From positions 626,471,914 to 626,535,913 of the forward strand of contig NC_056743.1 in the NCBI RefSeq assembly GCF_019279795.1: a stretch of 64,000 nucleotides of DNA, written 5' to 3'. Of the stretch, positions 22,453-33,851 are shown in pieces. The notes under the pieces are model-generated. The model made no database searches. It was given only the letters and a program-made list of their open reading frames with translations, and was not told the origin of the DNA. Within the stretch, counting starts at the first letter, position 1, and every line of letters begins with the position of its first letter. Origin of the DNA: Protopterus annectens (lineage: Eukaryota > Chordata > Ceratodontiformes > Protopteridae). Made by a program: the position numbers and the translations under genes.

Positions 22453-24386
22453 GCAGCTAGATTTGGAGTTCTGAGCTGGCTGTGAAGGGTCTTGTAGTTG
22501 TGCTGGGACAACAGAAGAGGAACTTGAGGAAGGATCCATGGTGGTGAGTGTGACAGGCTCTTTAGGAGAGGATACCAGTGCTGTCGTGGCCAGTCTGGAG
22601 CAATGAGAATCATTTGTGGCCTCTCTGCTCTGGTTTTTAATAGGACTTTGGCCAGTAGTGGTAGAGGCGGGAAGGCATAGACTGTCAATGTTGTCCAATT
22701 GAAAGAGAGTGCGTCCACTTTCCAGGCCTGTGGATGATAGGTCCTTGAGCAGAATTTTTCCAACTGGTAATTTCTGTGGGTAGCAAATAGATCTATGTCT
22801 GGCTGTCCCCATGCCAGAGTTATCTTTGAGAAGACTTGAGGATGCAACTTCCATTCGTGTGGGTCTGTCATATTTCTGCTTAAGTTGTCTGCCAGTGTGT
22901 TTTCCTTCCCCTGGCAGGAATTGTGCCTGTAGTTGAATTTGTAATTCCAGTACTGTGTTCTACAGTGTCATGGCTTGCCTGTACAGGGGGTATGAATGCG
23001 TTCCCCCCTGTTTGTTTATGTACCACGACTGTGGTGTTGTCTGTCCTTATTAACAGCTGGCCTGGATGCAGTAGGTCTTTGAAGGTCATAAGAGCATTTT
23101 GTACGGCTAGCATCTCCTTTTGGTTGATGTGTAGGTGCATCTCTTTTTGGGACCATTTTCCCTGAATACACTGACCTGCCATGTGTGCTCCCCAGGCATA
23201 GTTTGAGGCGTCTGTTGTGATGATTTGAGTTGCTTGTGGTAAACAGAAAGGAAGACCTGTGTTTATTTGGCATGCTTGAGCCCACCACAAAAATTCCTTT
23301 TGAAGGCATGGAATGAGTGGTATAATTGTTTCCAAGCTGTGGCTGTGTGCTGAGACCATAAGTTTTTTAGGTACCATTGTAGTTTCCTCATATGCAGCTT
23401 TGCAAATGGTATTAGTAGGATGCAAGATGCCATGAACCCCAGAGCCTGCAGGATTTTCCTTGCAGTTAGCCTGGTTAAAGTTGCCATTTCGTTGTAGTAT
23501 TGAGACAGTTGCCCTTGTTTGTCTGGCGTGAGGTAGGTCATCTGGGTTGTTGTATTTAAGCTGGCACCCAGGAAAATTATCTGTTGAGAAGGTATTAGTT
23601 TTGATTTCTTTTTGTTTACTGTGTACCCCAGGCAGTTTAACAGTTTTATTACAAATGCCAGATGTTGCAATAGAAGGTCCTTTCTGTCTGCTTGGATCAG
23701 GCAGTCGTCCAGATATGGGTAGATTTGGATTCCTCGTTGTCTGCAGAAGGCAATTACTGATGCCAGGCATTTTGTAAACACTCTGGGCGCAGTAGATAAG
23801 CCAAAGGGCAATGCAGAGAATTGGTAATGGGTTGAACCTGCAAGAAATCTGAGGTATCTTCTGCAATCTTGTCTGATAGGGACATGCAGGTATGCCTCCT
23901 TGAGGTCCAACGTTACCGGCCAAGACTCCTTGCCCAGCATGGGAAGAAGCTGCTGTAATGTGAGCATCTTGAATTTTGGTACCTCTAGATATGTGTTTAG
24001 AATAGATAGGTCTAAGATGGGTCTCCAATCTTTGTCCTTCTTGGTACCAGAAATAGCCTTGAATAAAAACCTTGACCTTGTTCTTTTGCAGGTACCTCTT
24101 GAATTGCTTTCATATCCATGAGAGCGGAAATTTGCCTTTGTGCCTCTGCCCATTGATTTTGTGGCAGGTTTGGCATGCCTCTCATTTTTGGAAGGGTGTG
24201 AAAATGGAACCTGTAGCCTCTGTCTATAATATCCAGAATCCATTTGTCCTGTGTAACAATGTGCCAGTTTTTTGAAAATAAGGCCAGTTTTCCGCCCAAA
24301 GGTGCTGCCATTATATCTTTGTTTGGCAGGCATAGGGGAAAGTCATTGCATCTGTTTTCTAAATGACTGTGGCCTATCTTCTCCAC
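22437..24386 (-). pseudogene. A6 RT-RNase H polyprotein
   Basis: The N-terminal segment with NQWAEAQRQ and FYSRLFLVP is at 24012-24386. RT continues in a 356-codon frame (23263-24333) with LDLKEAYLHVPIRQ, ALPFGLSTAPRVFTK and an intact YLDD at 23704-23715, then thumb and LLIPFAKLHMRK. RNase H is in the frame of 22880-24028 (TTDASNYAWGAHMAG about 23215, NQKEMLAVQNA, DNTTV about 23040). The Dam-like tail (DLFATHRN, YAFPPLPLL, APDWPR) is 22437-22871. Frameshifts near 24060, 23330 and 22890-23030. It overlaps gag by about 44 nt and YR by about 418 nt. Confidence 0.88.
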
Positions 24387-26110
24387 CTCTGGGGGCTGGT
24401 GTTTGCCACTGTCTAGCTCTGTAAGATCCTTGAGTTTGTCCTCTACCCCTTGGGCGTCTGTATCTGCCCCTTTGGGGTCTGTCCGTGGCTGGAAAGGACC
24501 AATTTTTTGAAGGCCAGTTTCTGCTGAAGTGTGGAGGCTGCACCTGCAAGAAATCTTTAACTGTTTGCATAGATTTCACTTTTTCCTCCATTTTCTTTAG
24601 TACCTCCACAGCTTTAGCACCGAACAATACATCTTTTTGTAGTGGTGCATCTAATAACTTTGCTTTGACATGATCTGGTAAGGTTTGCTCTTTGAGCCAA
24701 GCATGTCTATGTATGACAGACCCCGTGACAGCAGCTCTGCATGAGGCCTCTAAAGCATCAAAACCACACTGCAAGGTATGTTTCCCCACTTGTTCTGCTC
24801 CATGCAACAAATCCTGCAACTCTTTCAAGTATGGCTGTTCTGTTTGTGTCATTTTGCCATTCAGCTGAGATAGTAAGAACTGTTGGTATTTTAACATATG
24901 AAATTGACAGTTTAATGCCCTCATGGTTAAAGTGGCTGATGTATACACCTTTTTCCCCACCTTTCTAATGCTCTAGAATCTCTCTCTGAAGGCAAAGGGT
25001 TTTTAGCAGTAGAGGCCTTAATCCCCTTGGGACCCTGTGAAATTGTTTCTGGGTCAGCAGCATGGCTTTTATAAAGGAACTGGTAAGAATCAGGAACCCG
25101 GTAATATCTGTCTGGTTTAACAGGGGCTGGAGGTAATGAGTCTGGATTAAGACTGGCTTCTGCATACACATCATCCAAAATATCTAAGACAGGAGGAATA
25201 GCCAGGGGCCTATGCTGGGGAAGTAGTAGAAATTCCCTGAGCCTTTTCTTGGAATCTGAGTAATCTTGGCCTTCCCAGTGGAAGTGCTCTCTCAATGTAT
25301 GCAGGGTTTCCCAAAAGAGAAGTCCTCAGGGGAGACCGAGGAATAGACTCCTCAGCATCAGAGTCTTCAAATGGGGAAAAGGTGTAATCCTGGTCCTCAG
25401 AATGGTCTGAAGTAATAGAAGCCTGGTCTGAGGAAGGGTAGTCTTCCTCCAACCTGGGTCTTTTGTCTGAGGGGGGTTGAGAACCCCTGATGAGAGTAAT
25501 CAAATCCTCAGCCATTTTAAGCATCTGTTTTTTAGGCATGGGGCCTTGAGAGGGGGTCTGAGGCCCTTGTTTTTTTAATTTTCATTACAGCTTTAGACTT
25601 AGTGAATGATTTAATAGAGGAGGTGGTAGGCCTGAAAACGCCTTCAGAAATGGCAGGCCTCGCTAAAATTTCAGTTTCCCCACCAAGAGTGGCGTCGGTA
25701 TCTGCAGTGGGAATGGAGACCGAGGATCCTGCGGCCTCGGGTACTGAAGTCGCCGGTAAAATAGTTTCATCGGTAGTCAGGGGCTGCCGTAGGCGCCTCG
25801 CTGAGAACCGGAGAACTGGTAGTCGGCCTAAGCGTGATCTCAGTACTCGGTGCAGGCCTCGGATGTCTATCCTTATCCTTGCATTTTTTGCCAAAAACTG
25901 GCGTCGGTGCATCCGACGACATGATATAATTAAATTTTTTGCCAAAATAATGAAGGGCAAACTCCGCCCGGCGCTTAATAGTGCGCTTGTTAAACCTAGC
26001 ACAAAAACGGCAGGCCGAGACGTCGTGGTCTGGCCCTAAGCAAGGTAGTGAAAATCCTTATGCGGTATTTGCTTCCCACAAGAAATGCAATTATTAACTT
26101 TGTCTGACAT
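24343..26110 (-). pseudogene. A6 Gag-like protein
   Basis: The start is the ATG at 26108-26110. The Cys/His array is partly disrupted: CLGPDH is lost near 26045 by a short deletion. A Ser/Thr-rich linker, KKQMLKMAEDLITLIRG (about 25515), the DYPSSDQ acidic stretch and the PDRYYRVPDSYQF block (about 25110) follow. The 205-codon C-terminal frame (24343-24960) has LNCQFHMLKYQQ, RRHAWLK-like HRHAWLKEQ and a basic Arg/Gly-rich tail (about 24440-24480) suited to nucleic-acid binding. Frameshifts near 25995, 25535, 25290 and 24950. Confidence 0.85.
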
Positions 26111-26241
26111 CGGTCTGAGGCAAGAAAAGTTTCCCCAACGAGGTACTTAGCTTTAAAGAAGACTTCGGCTGAAATACTGTTTGTAAATCTCAGGAGCTGG
26201 CCGACCGGCACTTGCGAACTGCTTCTGCTTCGGGCACCGCG

Positions 26242-26426
26242 TGGCAAGAAAGACTGGAGAAAATGGCGCCGGCTGCCTCTTTTATACCCCCTGCCGCACT
26301 GACGTCAGGGAAGAAGCGACGACAACCGACGCCGGACCTAGACTTTGGAATTCGGGCCGACAGAGGACCCGCCTGACGGCAGGATAACCCAAGTGTGAGG
26401 ACTGCAGCTGTATGCACGATGACCAT
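26242..26426 (-). repeat. A6 5' ITR
   Basis: Outer end GCACGATGACCAT; the ICR predicts GATGAACAT, so one base has changed since insertion. Confidence 0.9.
26280..26307 (-). promoter_or_regulatory. A6 5' ITR promoter
   Basis: Minus-strand TATAAAA at 26280-26286 with TGACGTCA 13 bp upstream (26300-26307), about 170 nt before the gag ATG. Probable promoter for the coding transcript. Confidence 0.65.
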
Positions 26427-26700
26427 CCTGGAGTAAAAGCCTGATCCGTACTGATCTAGGGGGACGTGCTGGATCGCTCCCTTTTCTAGCAGCTGCTGAA
26501 TTTCTGCAGCCTCCCTCTGATCAGGTGGAACATCGGGGAGGGATCTGGGTCTGAGAGGGGGATGAAGAAACGGAATCTCGTAGCCTCTGGATATAATCCG
26601 AAGCACCCAGCGGTCTGTTGTGATGGACTCCCAAGCTGCTAGGTGCCTCGAGAAACACCCCCCCGACTGCCTCCAGAGTGGAGCAGTTGGGCAACCCCTC
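26427..26700 (-). pseudogene. B1 RT, N-terminal part
   Basis: Resumes B1 pol on the far side of A6 with SGFYSR at the junction, preceded by PPDQREAAEIQQLLEKG and LRIISRGYE in the frame of 26427-26606. It overlaps the gag tail in another frame. Confidence 0.83.
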
Positions 26701-28948
26701 AGGGTTGCTGCGTGGGCCGATCAGAGAAAGGTTCTCTGGACCCAAAGTTTTTCGGACCCCCTCTGCCTCGAGGGCGGCATCCACTTTGTCCTCCTCTGCC
26801 CCTGAAGGACGGGGGGTCCTGAGCGAAACGGGACTGCTGAGACTTCCGGAACCACATCTTCTGTCCCTTTTGGTTCTTGGAGAAGGACCTCTGGGGAGCA
26901 GAGAAGCAGACTCTGACGGCAGACAGCGTCTTCCCATCTTTCTCGCTCTGGACCAAGGTGTCGCGTACGGTCTTGCCAAAGAGGGCAGAACCATCAAACG
27001 GGGTGATAGCGAATGACGCCTTAAAGAGTACTGCGAAATCAAAGTGGCGGAGCCACGCCGGTCACCTTAGGACGATGCCCGCTCCGCTAGCTCTAGCGGC
27101 TCCCTCCGTAGCATGGGATAGTAGCCGCATAGAGGTATTGGAACAAGACCTGAGAGTGGCCATTCGGGTAGAGTAAACTTGTTTGTCCTCTGCTGACATG
27201 GACTCTGGGGGCGACCCAGCGTACTCTGATAAGGTCCCGCTGGAGTCGTATTACATGTGCCATATAGTTCAGCGACCTTACCGAAAAGGTGGCTGAAGCA
27301 AACACCCGCTTCCCCAAGCGGTCCATCGCCCGAGACTCCTTGTCAGGAGGATGGACCGTGGGATTCTCCTGGGCTAGTTCCCTTTTAGTAGCAGCCGCCA
27401 CCAACATGGCATCTACGGGGGACCCCTTACTCCAATGTGACCTGTCCGAGGGGGGGGGGGGGCTAAGAATTCTGTCCGGCCTCATGGGAACGGGCTCCAA
27501 ACTGTCCGGCTCCTTCCATGCCCTGGTAGTGATCAGGTCTACCAGGGGGTCGGCTGGAGGGGACACCTAAGAGGTAGACGGGCCTGCTTCAAATGTCTCC
27601 AGAAACACGGACTCGTCCGAGGTAGGCTTTGGGGCAGACAACCCCCCTCTAATCCTGAGCATCTCCATGATGTCTCCAAATGAGACGTCTTCGGGGGTGA
27701 TCTTGGGGAGCCTCCAAGTCCGTGTCCTCTGTCAAGGACTTAGGGGAGTCCAAGTGCCTCCTTTTGCACTTGCGTTTGTGAGGGACTTCCTCAGGGGGGC
27801 TGTCCGAGGAGGCCTCACCAACCACATCCTGTTCCAACAAAGGAACGATCTGGGATGTAAGAGCAGGTTGTCCCTGGGGCCGGGTGACGGAAGTCGGGCC
27901 TGTCAGAGGGAGTGCAGGGTGGAGCCGTAGCTAGGGCCGGGGGCCTGGAGTCCCTCGACAGAACCCTCTCCACCACGTCGAAGGCCGAAGGAGAGCTGCT
28001 CTCCCTAGGATCTGAGAGCAGACCCTCCCTCGGATCCGACGTGTGGATCGGTGCCGTGGTGATCGGATCCGAAGGGGCAGCATGCTCCGACCTGGATGGA
28101 GCCGAAGGCATGCTGTCTCGGATCCGAAGCTCAGCTCTCGGCTCCGAGAGCTTGGATATGCAGAAAAGGGACCCGACAGACTTGAGGGTGCCATCGGCGC
28201 TGAGAGTCCCCCGGCTCCAACGCTAGTCGGCTCCGAAGACCCCGAACCCGGGAAGCGGGTCGGGGAAGGAGCAATCTGGATAAAACATGGGGTCGAGCTC
28301 CCCCCGGGGGGGGGGGGGGGGGGCAGGAGCACTCCCATCTGCAGCTGGGCCTGGAGGAACCTTCGCATCATCCGGTCCAAGTCTGCATCAGTTAAACTTC
28401 TAGTGGACCTAGAGGAGGCCACCGAGGCGGGACAGGAGTGCCGCCTCGATGACCTCGAAGGTGACCGGGCCTCCTCCTCCTCTGGCCCCGGCGAGAAGCA
28501 GGGTGAACGGAGCTGAGAAGGAGAAGGCTTGGAGGTCTCGGGGGGGGGGGGGGCCCGCTTGGCTGGCGGGGCTGATTCAGAGGCTTCGGCCCGCCGCTTG
28601 TGATGCTTCTCCTTGCGCTTCTCACGTCTAGCTTCCCTATCCTCTTGGCCCAAGGTGGGAGGTCGAGTCCCGGCCAAGGGAAGGGAAGTAGCAATAGGCG
28701 CTGCCGCAGCAGGAGCCACGGGGGGACTGGAGGATGGAGCAGAGTCCGGGGGCAGAAGTCCTGCCAGAATCAGCTTTGACCTCTGGTCCTTGAGAGCCCT
28801 GGGGTTGAACGCTGCACAAATAGTGCAGCCAGATGACAGGTGTTCAACCCCAAGGCATAAAACGCACCGAGTGTGGCCATCCACTGGGGAGAGCTTATGG
28901 CCACACTCAGTACATTTAGAAAAAAAATGTTTTGGGAGCCTCTGCCAT
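26521..28948 (-). pseudogene. B1 Gag-like protein
   Basis: The start is taken at the ATG 28946-28948 (MAEAPK...). A T8 run just after it puts a TAA in frame; the true Gag frame (CTECGHKLSP, then HTRCVLCLGVEH and CTICAAFNPRAL) begins one base off. Then come a Pro/Ala-rich and basic linker (EDREARREKRKEKHHKRR, about 28630), a Ser/Arg region, a run of Pro codons over a G19 run near 28304-28322, three SDP motifs encoded by TCGGATCCGA palindromes, the HLDSP and DTDLE acidic block (about 27740), WSKGSPVDAMLVAAATKREL (about 27410) and a C-terminal tail to about 26521. Frame changes near 27930, 27650 and 27090. Confidence 0.82.
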
Positions 28949-29189
28949 AGTAAACTAAAAACACACTCACTAGGCCCCAACACCACACACACCCTAATGC
29001 TCTCACGAAACAGGGGAGCAATACATAAAAAAGGGTACACTAACGATTAGTTTAAAAAAAACTATCCTAGAAAAACACACACTTACTTCACACACAAAAC
29101 TTTAGCTACTCAAAAAAAGAGAAGATTTTCTCACAGAAAATACGCTCTAAGGCCCGGAAGCTCGAGATCAAGCTGTTGGTGTAACCGCG
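28949..29189 (-). other. B1 5' leader, AT-rich
   Basis: Sequence between B1's gag start and right ITR. A-rich on the plus strand with no recognisable TATA box or frame. The B promoter was not identified. Confidence 0.5.
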
Positions 29190-29347
29190 GCAAGCTAGAT
29201 CGGAGGTCAGGGAGGGATGGCAGGGGATTGTGGGTAGGGGGAGGAGCTTGTAGCTCAGATCTCAGCTGTTGGAAACTGCCGGCTTGGATCCGATATGGAT
29301 CTGATAACCCATAGGTTGATACACAAATGAAGTTAACTACTTCAGAT
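29190..29347 (-). repeat. B1 5' (right) ITR
   Basis: Inverted partner of 17768-17955, lacking the 30-base outer extension. GGATCC at 29286-29291 sits beside GGATCT, a decayed twin site. Ends ...TTCAGAT at 29347. Confidence 0.86.
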
Positions 29348-29763
29348 CTTGAGTTTCCAGCGGCATGTCCGACTCCACATGGGAGTTGGTAGTGGCCTGC
29401 GACTCTAAAGTAGCGGGCGTCAGGGGCTGTGAAAGTGCCACACTGAGAACCGGTGACTGGCTTAGGAGAAGCTTTGTCGGTTTTGGGCCTCGGTTGTCTA
29501 TCACTCTCCTTTTCTTTGCGTTTTTTGTGAACTCCGGTAGCCGGATGGCTATCAGACGACATTTCTGGGTAATTAAACCGGCGTCCAAAATAGTTTAAAG
29601 CAAAATCATACCGACACTTCATAGTGCGTTGGTTAAATCTAGCACAAAACCAACAACCAGAAACGTTGTGATCAGGGCCTAGGCAAGGAATACAGTAAGA
29701 ATGAAAGTCCTTATGAGGTATTTGCTTTCCACAAGAAATACAGTTATTTACTTTTTCTGACAT
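29348..29763 (-). pseudogene. A5 gag, N-terminal piece
   Basis: The ATG at 29761-29763 starts MSEKVNNCISCGKQ with an intact Cys/His array (CLGPDHN, CWFCARFN), then PEMSSDSHPATGVHKKRKEKE. The frame changes near 29460 and the sequence stops at B1. It continues at 17767. Confidence 0.85.
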
Positions 29764-29896
29764 CAGTCTGGAGCAAGAAAAAAGTTTCCCCAACGGGGTA
29801 CTTGGCTTTATTGAAGACTTCGGATCTGAAACTCTAACATGAAAATCTCAGGAGTCGACCGACACTTGCTAACTGCTTCTGTTTCGGGCACTGCGC

Positions 29897-30080
29897 GGCA
29901 AGAAAGACTGAAGAAAATGGTGTCGGCTGTTTCTTTTATACCCCTGACGACCTGACGTCATGGAAAGGGTGACAGTAGCCGAGCAGGACCCAGGACTTTG
30001 GAAATTCAGGCCGACTGAGGGCAACCTGCCAGCAGGATTATCCAAATGTAATGACTGCAACAGTGAAACACTAAGAACAT
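29897..30080 (-). repeat. A5 5' ITR
   Basis: Ends CTAAGAACAT at 30080, followed by A4 RT. Inverted partner of 16086-16303. Confidence 0.88.
29934..29960 (-). promoter_or_regulatory. A5 5' ITR TATA + CRE
   Basis: Minus-strand TATAAAA at 29934-29940 and TGACGTCA at 29953-29960. Confidence 0.63.
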
Positions 30081-30330
30081 CAGTCTTGAGTAAAAACCTT
30101 GTCCTTTTTCCTGTTCTGGTATGGTCTGAATGGACCCCATATCCATGAGGGACGTAATCTGTTTGTGCCTTGGACCACTGATTTTTTGGCAAATCTGGCC
30201 AACCGTTTGCCATTGGCAGTGTGTGGAAATGGAATCTGTATCCCTGTTATATGATGTTTAGTACCCACTTGTCCTGGGTTATTAACTGCCAATTTTGAGC
30301 AAAAAGTGCTAATTTTCCCCTATGGGTGCT
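30081..30330 (-). pseudogene. A4 RT, N-terminal part
   Basis: Continues A4's pol beyond A5: the FYS codons adjoin the junction, then pre-RT sequence equivalent to NQWAEAQ and WVLNIVSQGYRFHFH in changed frames. Confidence 0.82.
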
Positions 30331-32166
30331 GCCAAAAGATAAGTGCTTGGTGCAGGCAGAGGGAAGTCATTGGGATTGCTTTCTGTAAGTCTGCGCGTTA
30401 TCTCCTCCAGATTTGAAGGTGGAAGCGCCCCATTCCTTTGACCTGTATGAATCTTGCGCCTGGTATCTGGAACCCTTAGGGCGTCTGGATCTGCCCCTTT
30501 GAGCTCTGACACAGGAAAGGACCAATTTTTTGTAGGCCAGTGTCTACTGAATCTTGGTGGCTGCACTTGCAAGAAGTCTTTAATAGTTTGCATAGACTTA
30601 GCTTTGTCTTCCATTTTCTTTAAAACCTCTTCTGCCTTAATACCAAACAGTGAATCATGTTGTAAAGGTGCATCTAGCAATTTAGCTTTAACATGATCAG
30701 GCAGATTTTGTTCCTTTAACCAGGCATGCCTCCTAATCACAGATCCAGTAACTGCGGCCGTGCAGGAGGCCACTAAGGAATCAAAACCACCTTGCAAAGT
30801 ATGCTTTCCAACATGTTCAGCTGCATGCAGTAATTCCTGTAATTCTTTATTTTCTGCACATTCTGAAATCAACATAATTTTCTGTTTCAGCAAACCCATA
30901 ACATGTTGTTGATACTTAAGCATATGAAATTGACAGTTTAAGGCCCTGATTGCCAAGGTTGCAGATGTATAAACCTTTTCCCCCATCTGTCCAGTGCCCT
31001 TGAATCTCTGTCAGAGGGTGTAAGATTTTTTGCTGTTGAGGCCTTAACTCCCTTTGGACCCTGTGAAATGGTTTCAGGGTCAGCAGCAGGGTTTCTAAAT
31101 AAAAATTTGTGAGAGTCAGGGACTCTGTAGTATCTGTCAGGCTTAATGGGTGCAGGAGATAAGGAGTCAGGGGTCAAGCTCGACTCCGAAAACACATCAG
31201 CCACAACGTCTAAAAACCGGGGGAATGACTAAAGGCCTGTGCTGAGGGAGGAGGAGGAAATCCCTGACCACCTTTTTTGATTCTTAGAAGTCTTGACTCT
31301 TCCAGTGAAAATGCTCCCTCAAAGTATGCAAGGTTTCTGCAAATGAATAATCCTCAGGAGGAGATGCGAATAGACTCCTCAGCATCAGAATCCTCATAGG
31401 GAGGTATAGAGAATTCCTGATCAGAAGAGGAATCAGAAGAAATAGAAACCTGATCTGAAGATTCATAATCAGTGTCTTGCCTAGGCCTCTTATCTGGAGG
31501 GGGATGGGTACCCCTGATCAAGGTAATAAGGTCTTCAGCCATTTTGATCATCTGTTTTTTAGGCATACAGGCCTGTGCACGTGGCTCATGCATCAGTTTT
31601 TTAGTTTTATAAGTTGCTTTTGTCTTTGATCTTGCAGCTGTCGTCAGTTTGATATACAAATGTTGAGGTCTGAATACACCCTCACAAGCCGGTGCCTGCT
31701 CAGCGGCTCCGGACCCATCTGAGGGAGATGCATCCGTCGGTCCAATACCTTGAGTATCTTGCGGCATGCCGGACTCCACAGGGGTGTCGATAGAGGCCTG
31801 CAACTTGAAGGTAGCAGGCATCAGGGGCTGCGAAAGCGCCTCACTGAGTACCGGCGACTGGCTTAGGAGAAGCTTCGTCATCGGTTTTGGATCTCAACTA
31901 CCTTTCTCTGTCCTTTTCTTTGCATTTTTTTATGTACTCCGGTAGTCGGTTTGCTATCCGACGACAATTCCGGGTAGTTAAATCTGTTTCCAAAACACTT
32001 TGATGCAAAAATATACAGAAGCTTAATAGTGCGTTGGTTAAATCTAGCGCAAAACCAACAGCCAGGACGTTGTGATCAGGGCCTAGGCAAGGAATACAGT
32101 ATAAATGGAAATCCTTATGAGGTATTTGCTTCCCACAAGTAATACAATTATTAACTTTTTCTGACA
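30309..32166 (-). pseudogene. A4 Gag-like protein
   Basis: The canonical start has changed to TTG (32164-32166), while SEKVNNCITCGKQIPHKDFH continues in frame from an upstream ATG. The Cys/His array is cut after CLGPDHN by a small deletion. Later frames carry PLMPATFKLQ and PKKQMIKMAEDLITLIRG (31354-31881), PDRYYRVPDSHKFLF (30938-31204), and a clean 225-codon C-terminal part (30309-30986) with LNCQFHMLKYQQ, RRHAWLKEQNLPDHVKAKLLDAP and FLQVQPPRFSRHW. Broken near 31890, 31300, 31200 and 30990. Confidence 0.85.
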
Positions 32167-32297
32167 ACGACAAAAAGCAAGAAAAAAGTTTCCCCAACGG
32201 GGTACTTAGCTTTAGTGAAGGTTCTGAAACTCAAACTGGAATATTTCAGTAGTTGGCAGACCGGCACTTGCGAAATGCTTCTGCTTCGGGCACCACG

Positions 32298-32481
32298 CAA
32301 CAAGAAAGACTAAAGAAAATGGTGTCGGCTGCATGTTTTATACCCCTGATGACCTGACGTCATGGAAGAGGAGACCGCAACCGACGCAGGACCCAAGACT
32401 TTGGAATTCAGGCCAACCGAGGGCAACCTGCCAGCAGATTACCCAAATGTAATGACTGCAACAGTGAAACACGAAGAACAT
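32298..32481 (-). repeat. A4 5' ITR
   Basis: Ends ACGAAGAACAT at 32481 next to A3 RT. The inner boundary is decayed (CAACAAG). Confidence 0.88.
32336..32362 (-). promoter_or_regulatory. A4 5' ITR TATA + CRE
   Basis: Minus-strand TATAAAA 32336-32342, TGACGTCA 32355-32362. Confidence 0.63.
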
Positions 32482-32690
32482 CCCTGTCCCCTTTGTTCTA
32501 CTGGAAAAGGTTGAATGATATGGAGAAGGGGAAGTACCTGCTCTTGAGCCAGTGCCCACTGGTTTGGAGGAAGGTCTGGCAACCCGCTTGGTGCTGGCAA
32601 TGAGTGGAAGTAGAATCTGTAGCCCTGGGTTGCAATGTTTAGAACATCCATTTCTTTGCATGAAGGGCAAGTTTTCCTCCTAGGGGTGCA
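32482..32690 (-). pseudogene. A3 RT, N-terminal part
   Basis: A3's pol resumes with VEQRGQG next to the junction and continues into PDLPPNQWALAQEQ and VLNIATQGYRFYFH (frame 32439-32651). Confidence 0.84.
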
Positions 32691-33220
32691 AGTACTTGGG
32701 CATGGCTGGAAAGGATAATTAGTAAGTCATTGTGAACATTTTCCATAAGGGGGTGGCTTACCACTCCCTGGTTTTGAGGTGGAAACACTCCATTGTTTAG
32801 ATCTCTGCATACCCGGAGACTGCAGTCTTGGTGGTCTGTTTCCCCTGGGTTTGGACTGAGAGGGACTGGAAAGGACCAGTTTTTGAAGGCCAATGCCTAC
32901 TGAATCTAGGTGGCTGCACCTGTAAGAAATCTTTGACTGTTTGCATAGATTTAGTTTTTTCTTCCAGAACAACTTCTGCTTTTGTCCCAAACAAACGCTC
33001 CAGATTTAATGGAGCATCTAGTAATTTGTTACTTCCTTTAGCCAAGCATGCCTTCTCAGTACAGACCCAGTGACAGCAGCCCTGCAAGATGCTTCTAAGG
33101 CATCAAACCCACATTGCAAAGTATGCTTACTAACTTGGTCTGCAGAATGCATTAACTCTTGTAAATCTTAATTTTCTGCACAATGTGAAGTAACACCATT
33201 TTTTATTTAATTAGTTCATA
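32690..33220 (-). pseudogene. A3 gag, C-terminal part
   Basis: Holds the LLDAPLN, VLEEKTKSMQTVKDFLQVQPPRFSRHWPSK region and tail (32727-33087). RRHAWL is damaged near 33050 by a short deletion. The LINE interrupts at 33220, in what would be the KYQQH helix codons. Confidence 0.82.
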
Positions 33221-33851
33221 GGTTGGTACTAGGCTATCAGCCCTAGGGCCTATACAAGCCTAGCCATAACAATTCCCTGGCTATTTCTTCCCACATTATT
33301 TACTTCCCTAGACCCCTGTGTCTACCAGGGCGACTGACGTGGTCCCTGGGGGTGGTCCCTGGGGTGAATTTCCTTTCTCCCATCCAATCATCAAGGCTCC
33401 CTTTGAAGAGGGCCAAAGAGGCACTCTGCTTGACATATATGGGCAGTCTATTCCAGAGGCTGGGGAGTCTCTGGGTCAGGAACCTATCCCTCCAGCATGT
33501 TTCGTTTATTGTGATGACAAGGTTTAGATCCCTGGAGGGTGCGGCTGTGAGGGATTGGGATTTCTTTAAGTGTAGCATGTCCAACAACTCTGGGTTTGAC
33601 AAGGCGTTGTATGTTAAGCAAAGATCGCCTCGGAGTAGACTATATGCGACAGAGTATAGCTGGAGTTTAAGGCGGTCAGCATAGGGCATCTGCTTTAGGT
33701 CTGTGATTCTTTTAGTGAGGTATTTTCTGCGGCCTTTCCAGTTGTTGAAGATGTCTTGAGAGGTACATGCCAAATGGGGTGTTGTAGTCTATAATGGGTC
33801 TAATGAGGGATGAGTACGGTGGGACAATGACCTCCTTTTTTCTGGATGAAA
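33221..33851 (-). mobile_element. 5'-truncated LINE (CR1/L2-like) in A3 gag
   Basis: A 631-bp non-DIRS insert. The minus-strand frame 33300-33773 encodes the C-terminal end of a non-LTR retrotransposon RT protein: ADRLKLQLYSVAYSLLRGDL, then FLTQRLPSLWNRLP and LALFKGSLDDWM, a typical CR1/L2/Rex1-like ending. Just upstream, in another frame, SLIRPIIDY also fits this class. The flanks show an imperfect 8-9 bp target duplication (AGTTCATA 33213-33220; AGTTCCATA 33852-33860). Clade assignment is tentative. Confidence 0.8.

Larger units (their letters stand above)
20867..26426 (-). mobile_element. DIRS family A' copy A6, inserted in B1 RT
   Basis: A complete 5560-bp copy, the innermost layer of the nest and probably among the youngest. 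Flanks ...AAGAAGAA and CCTGGAG... rejoin to RT as in B2, so the target was GAA^CCT. Its termini differ from ordinary family A (AGTACAGTTTTGTACCTACC; GCATACAGCTGCAG), and its ICR carries matching changes. Confidence 0.92.
17768..29347 (-). mobile_element. DIRS family B, copy B1, inserted in A5 gag
   Basis: About 6.0 kb once A6 is removed, with ITRs, ICR, YR, RT-RH and gag. Its ICR predicts ends TAAGAAGTTATG... and ...TTTCAGAT, which is where the copy begins and ends. Flanks ...CCAATAC and CTTGAG... match continuous gag in A4 and A8, so no target duplication is visible. Composition is more GC-rich than family A. Confidence 0.9.
16086..30080 (-). mobile_element. DIRS family A, copy A5 (internally deleted), inserted in A4 RT
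   Basis: Without B1 it is only about 2.4 kb: both ITRs, ICR, the C-terminal part of YR, a short gag piece and the gag N-terminus. A deletion at about 17418 removes the YR N-terminus, all RT-RH and most of gag. Flanks ...CCAAGAA and CAGTCTTG... rejoin perfectly, giving target GAA^CAG. Confidence 0.9.

Noticed and set aside
28304-28322. Long G or C runs (also 16976, 27450, 60951) as G-quadruplex control sites
   Set aside because: They lie in decayed coding or linker sequence at unrelated positions and may be slippage or assembly noise.
33300-33773. 157-codon frame as a host gene exon
   Set aside because: Matches the C-terminal end of non-LTR retrotransposon proteins and sits in an insert with a target duplication.
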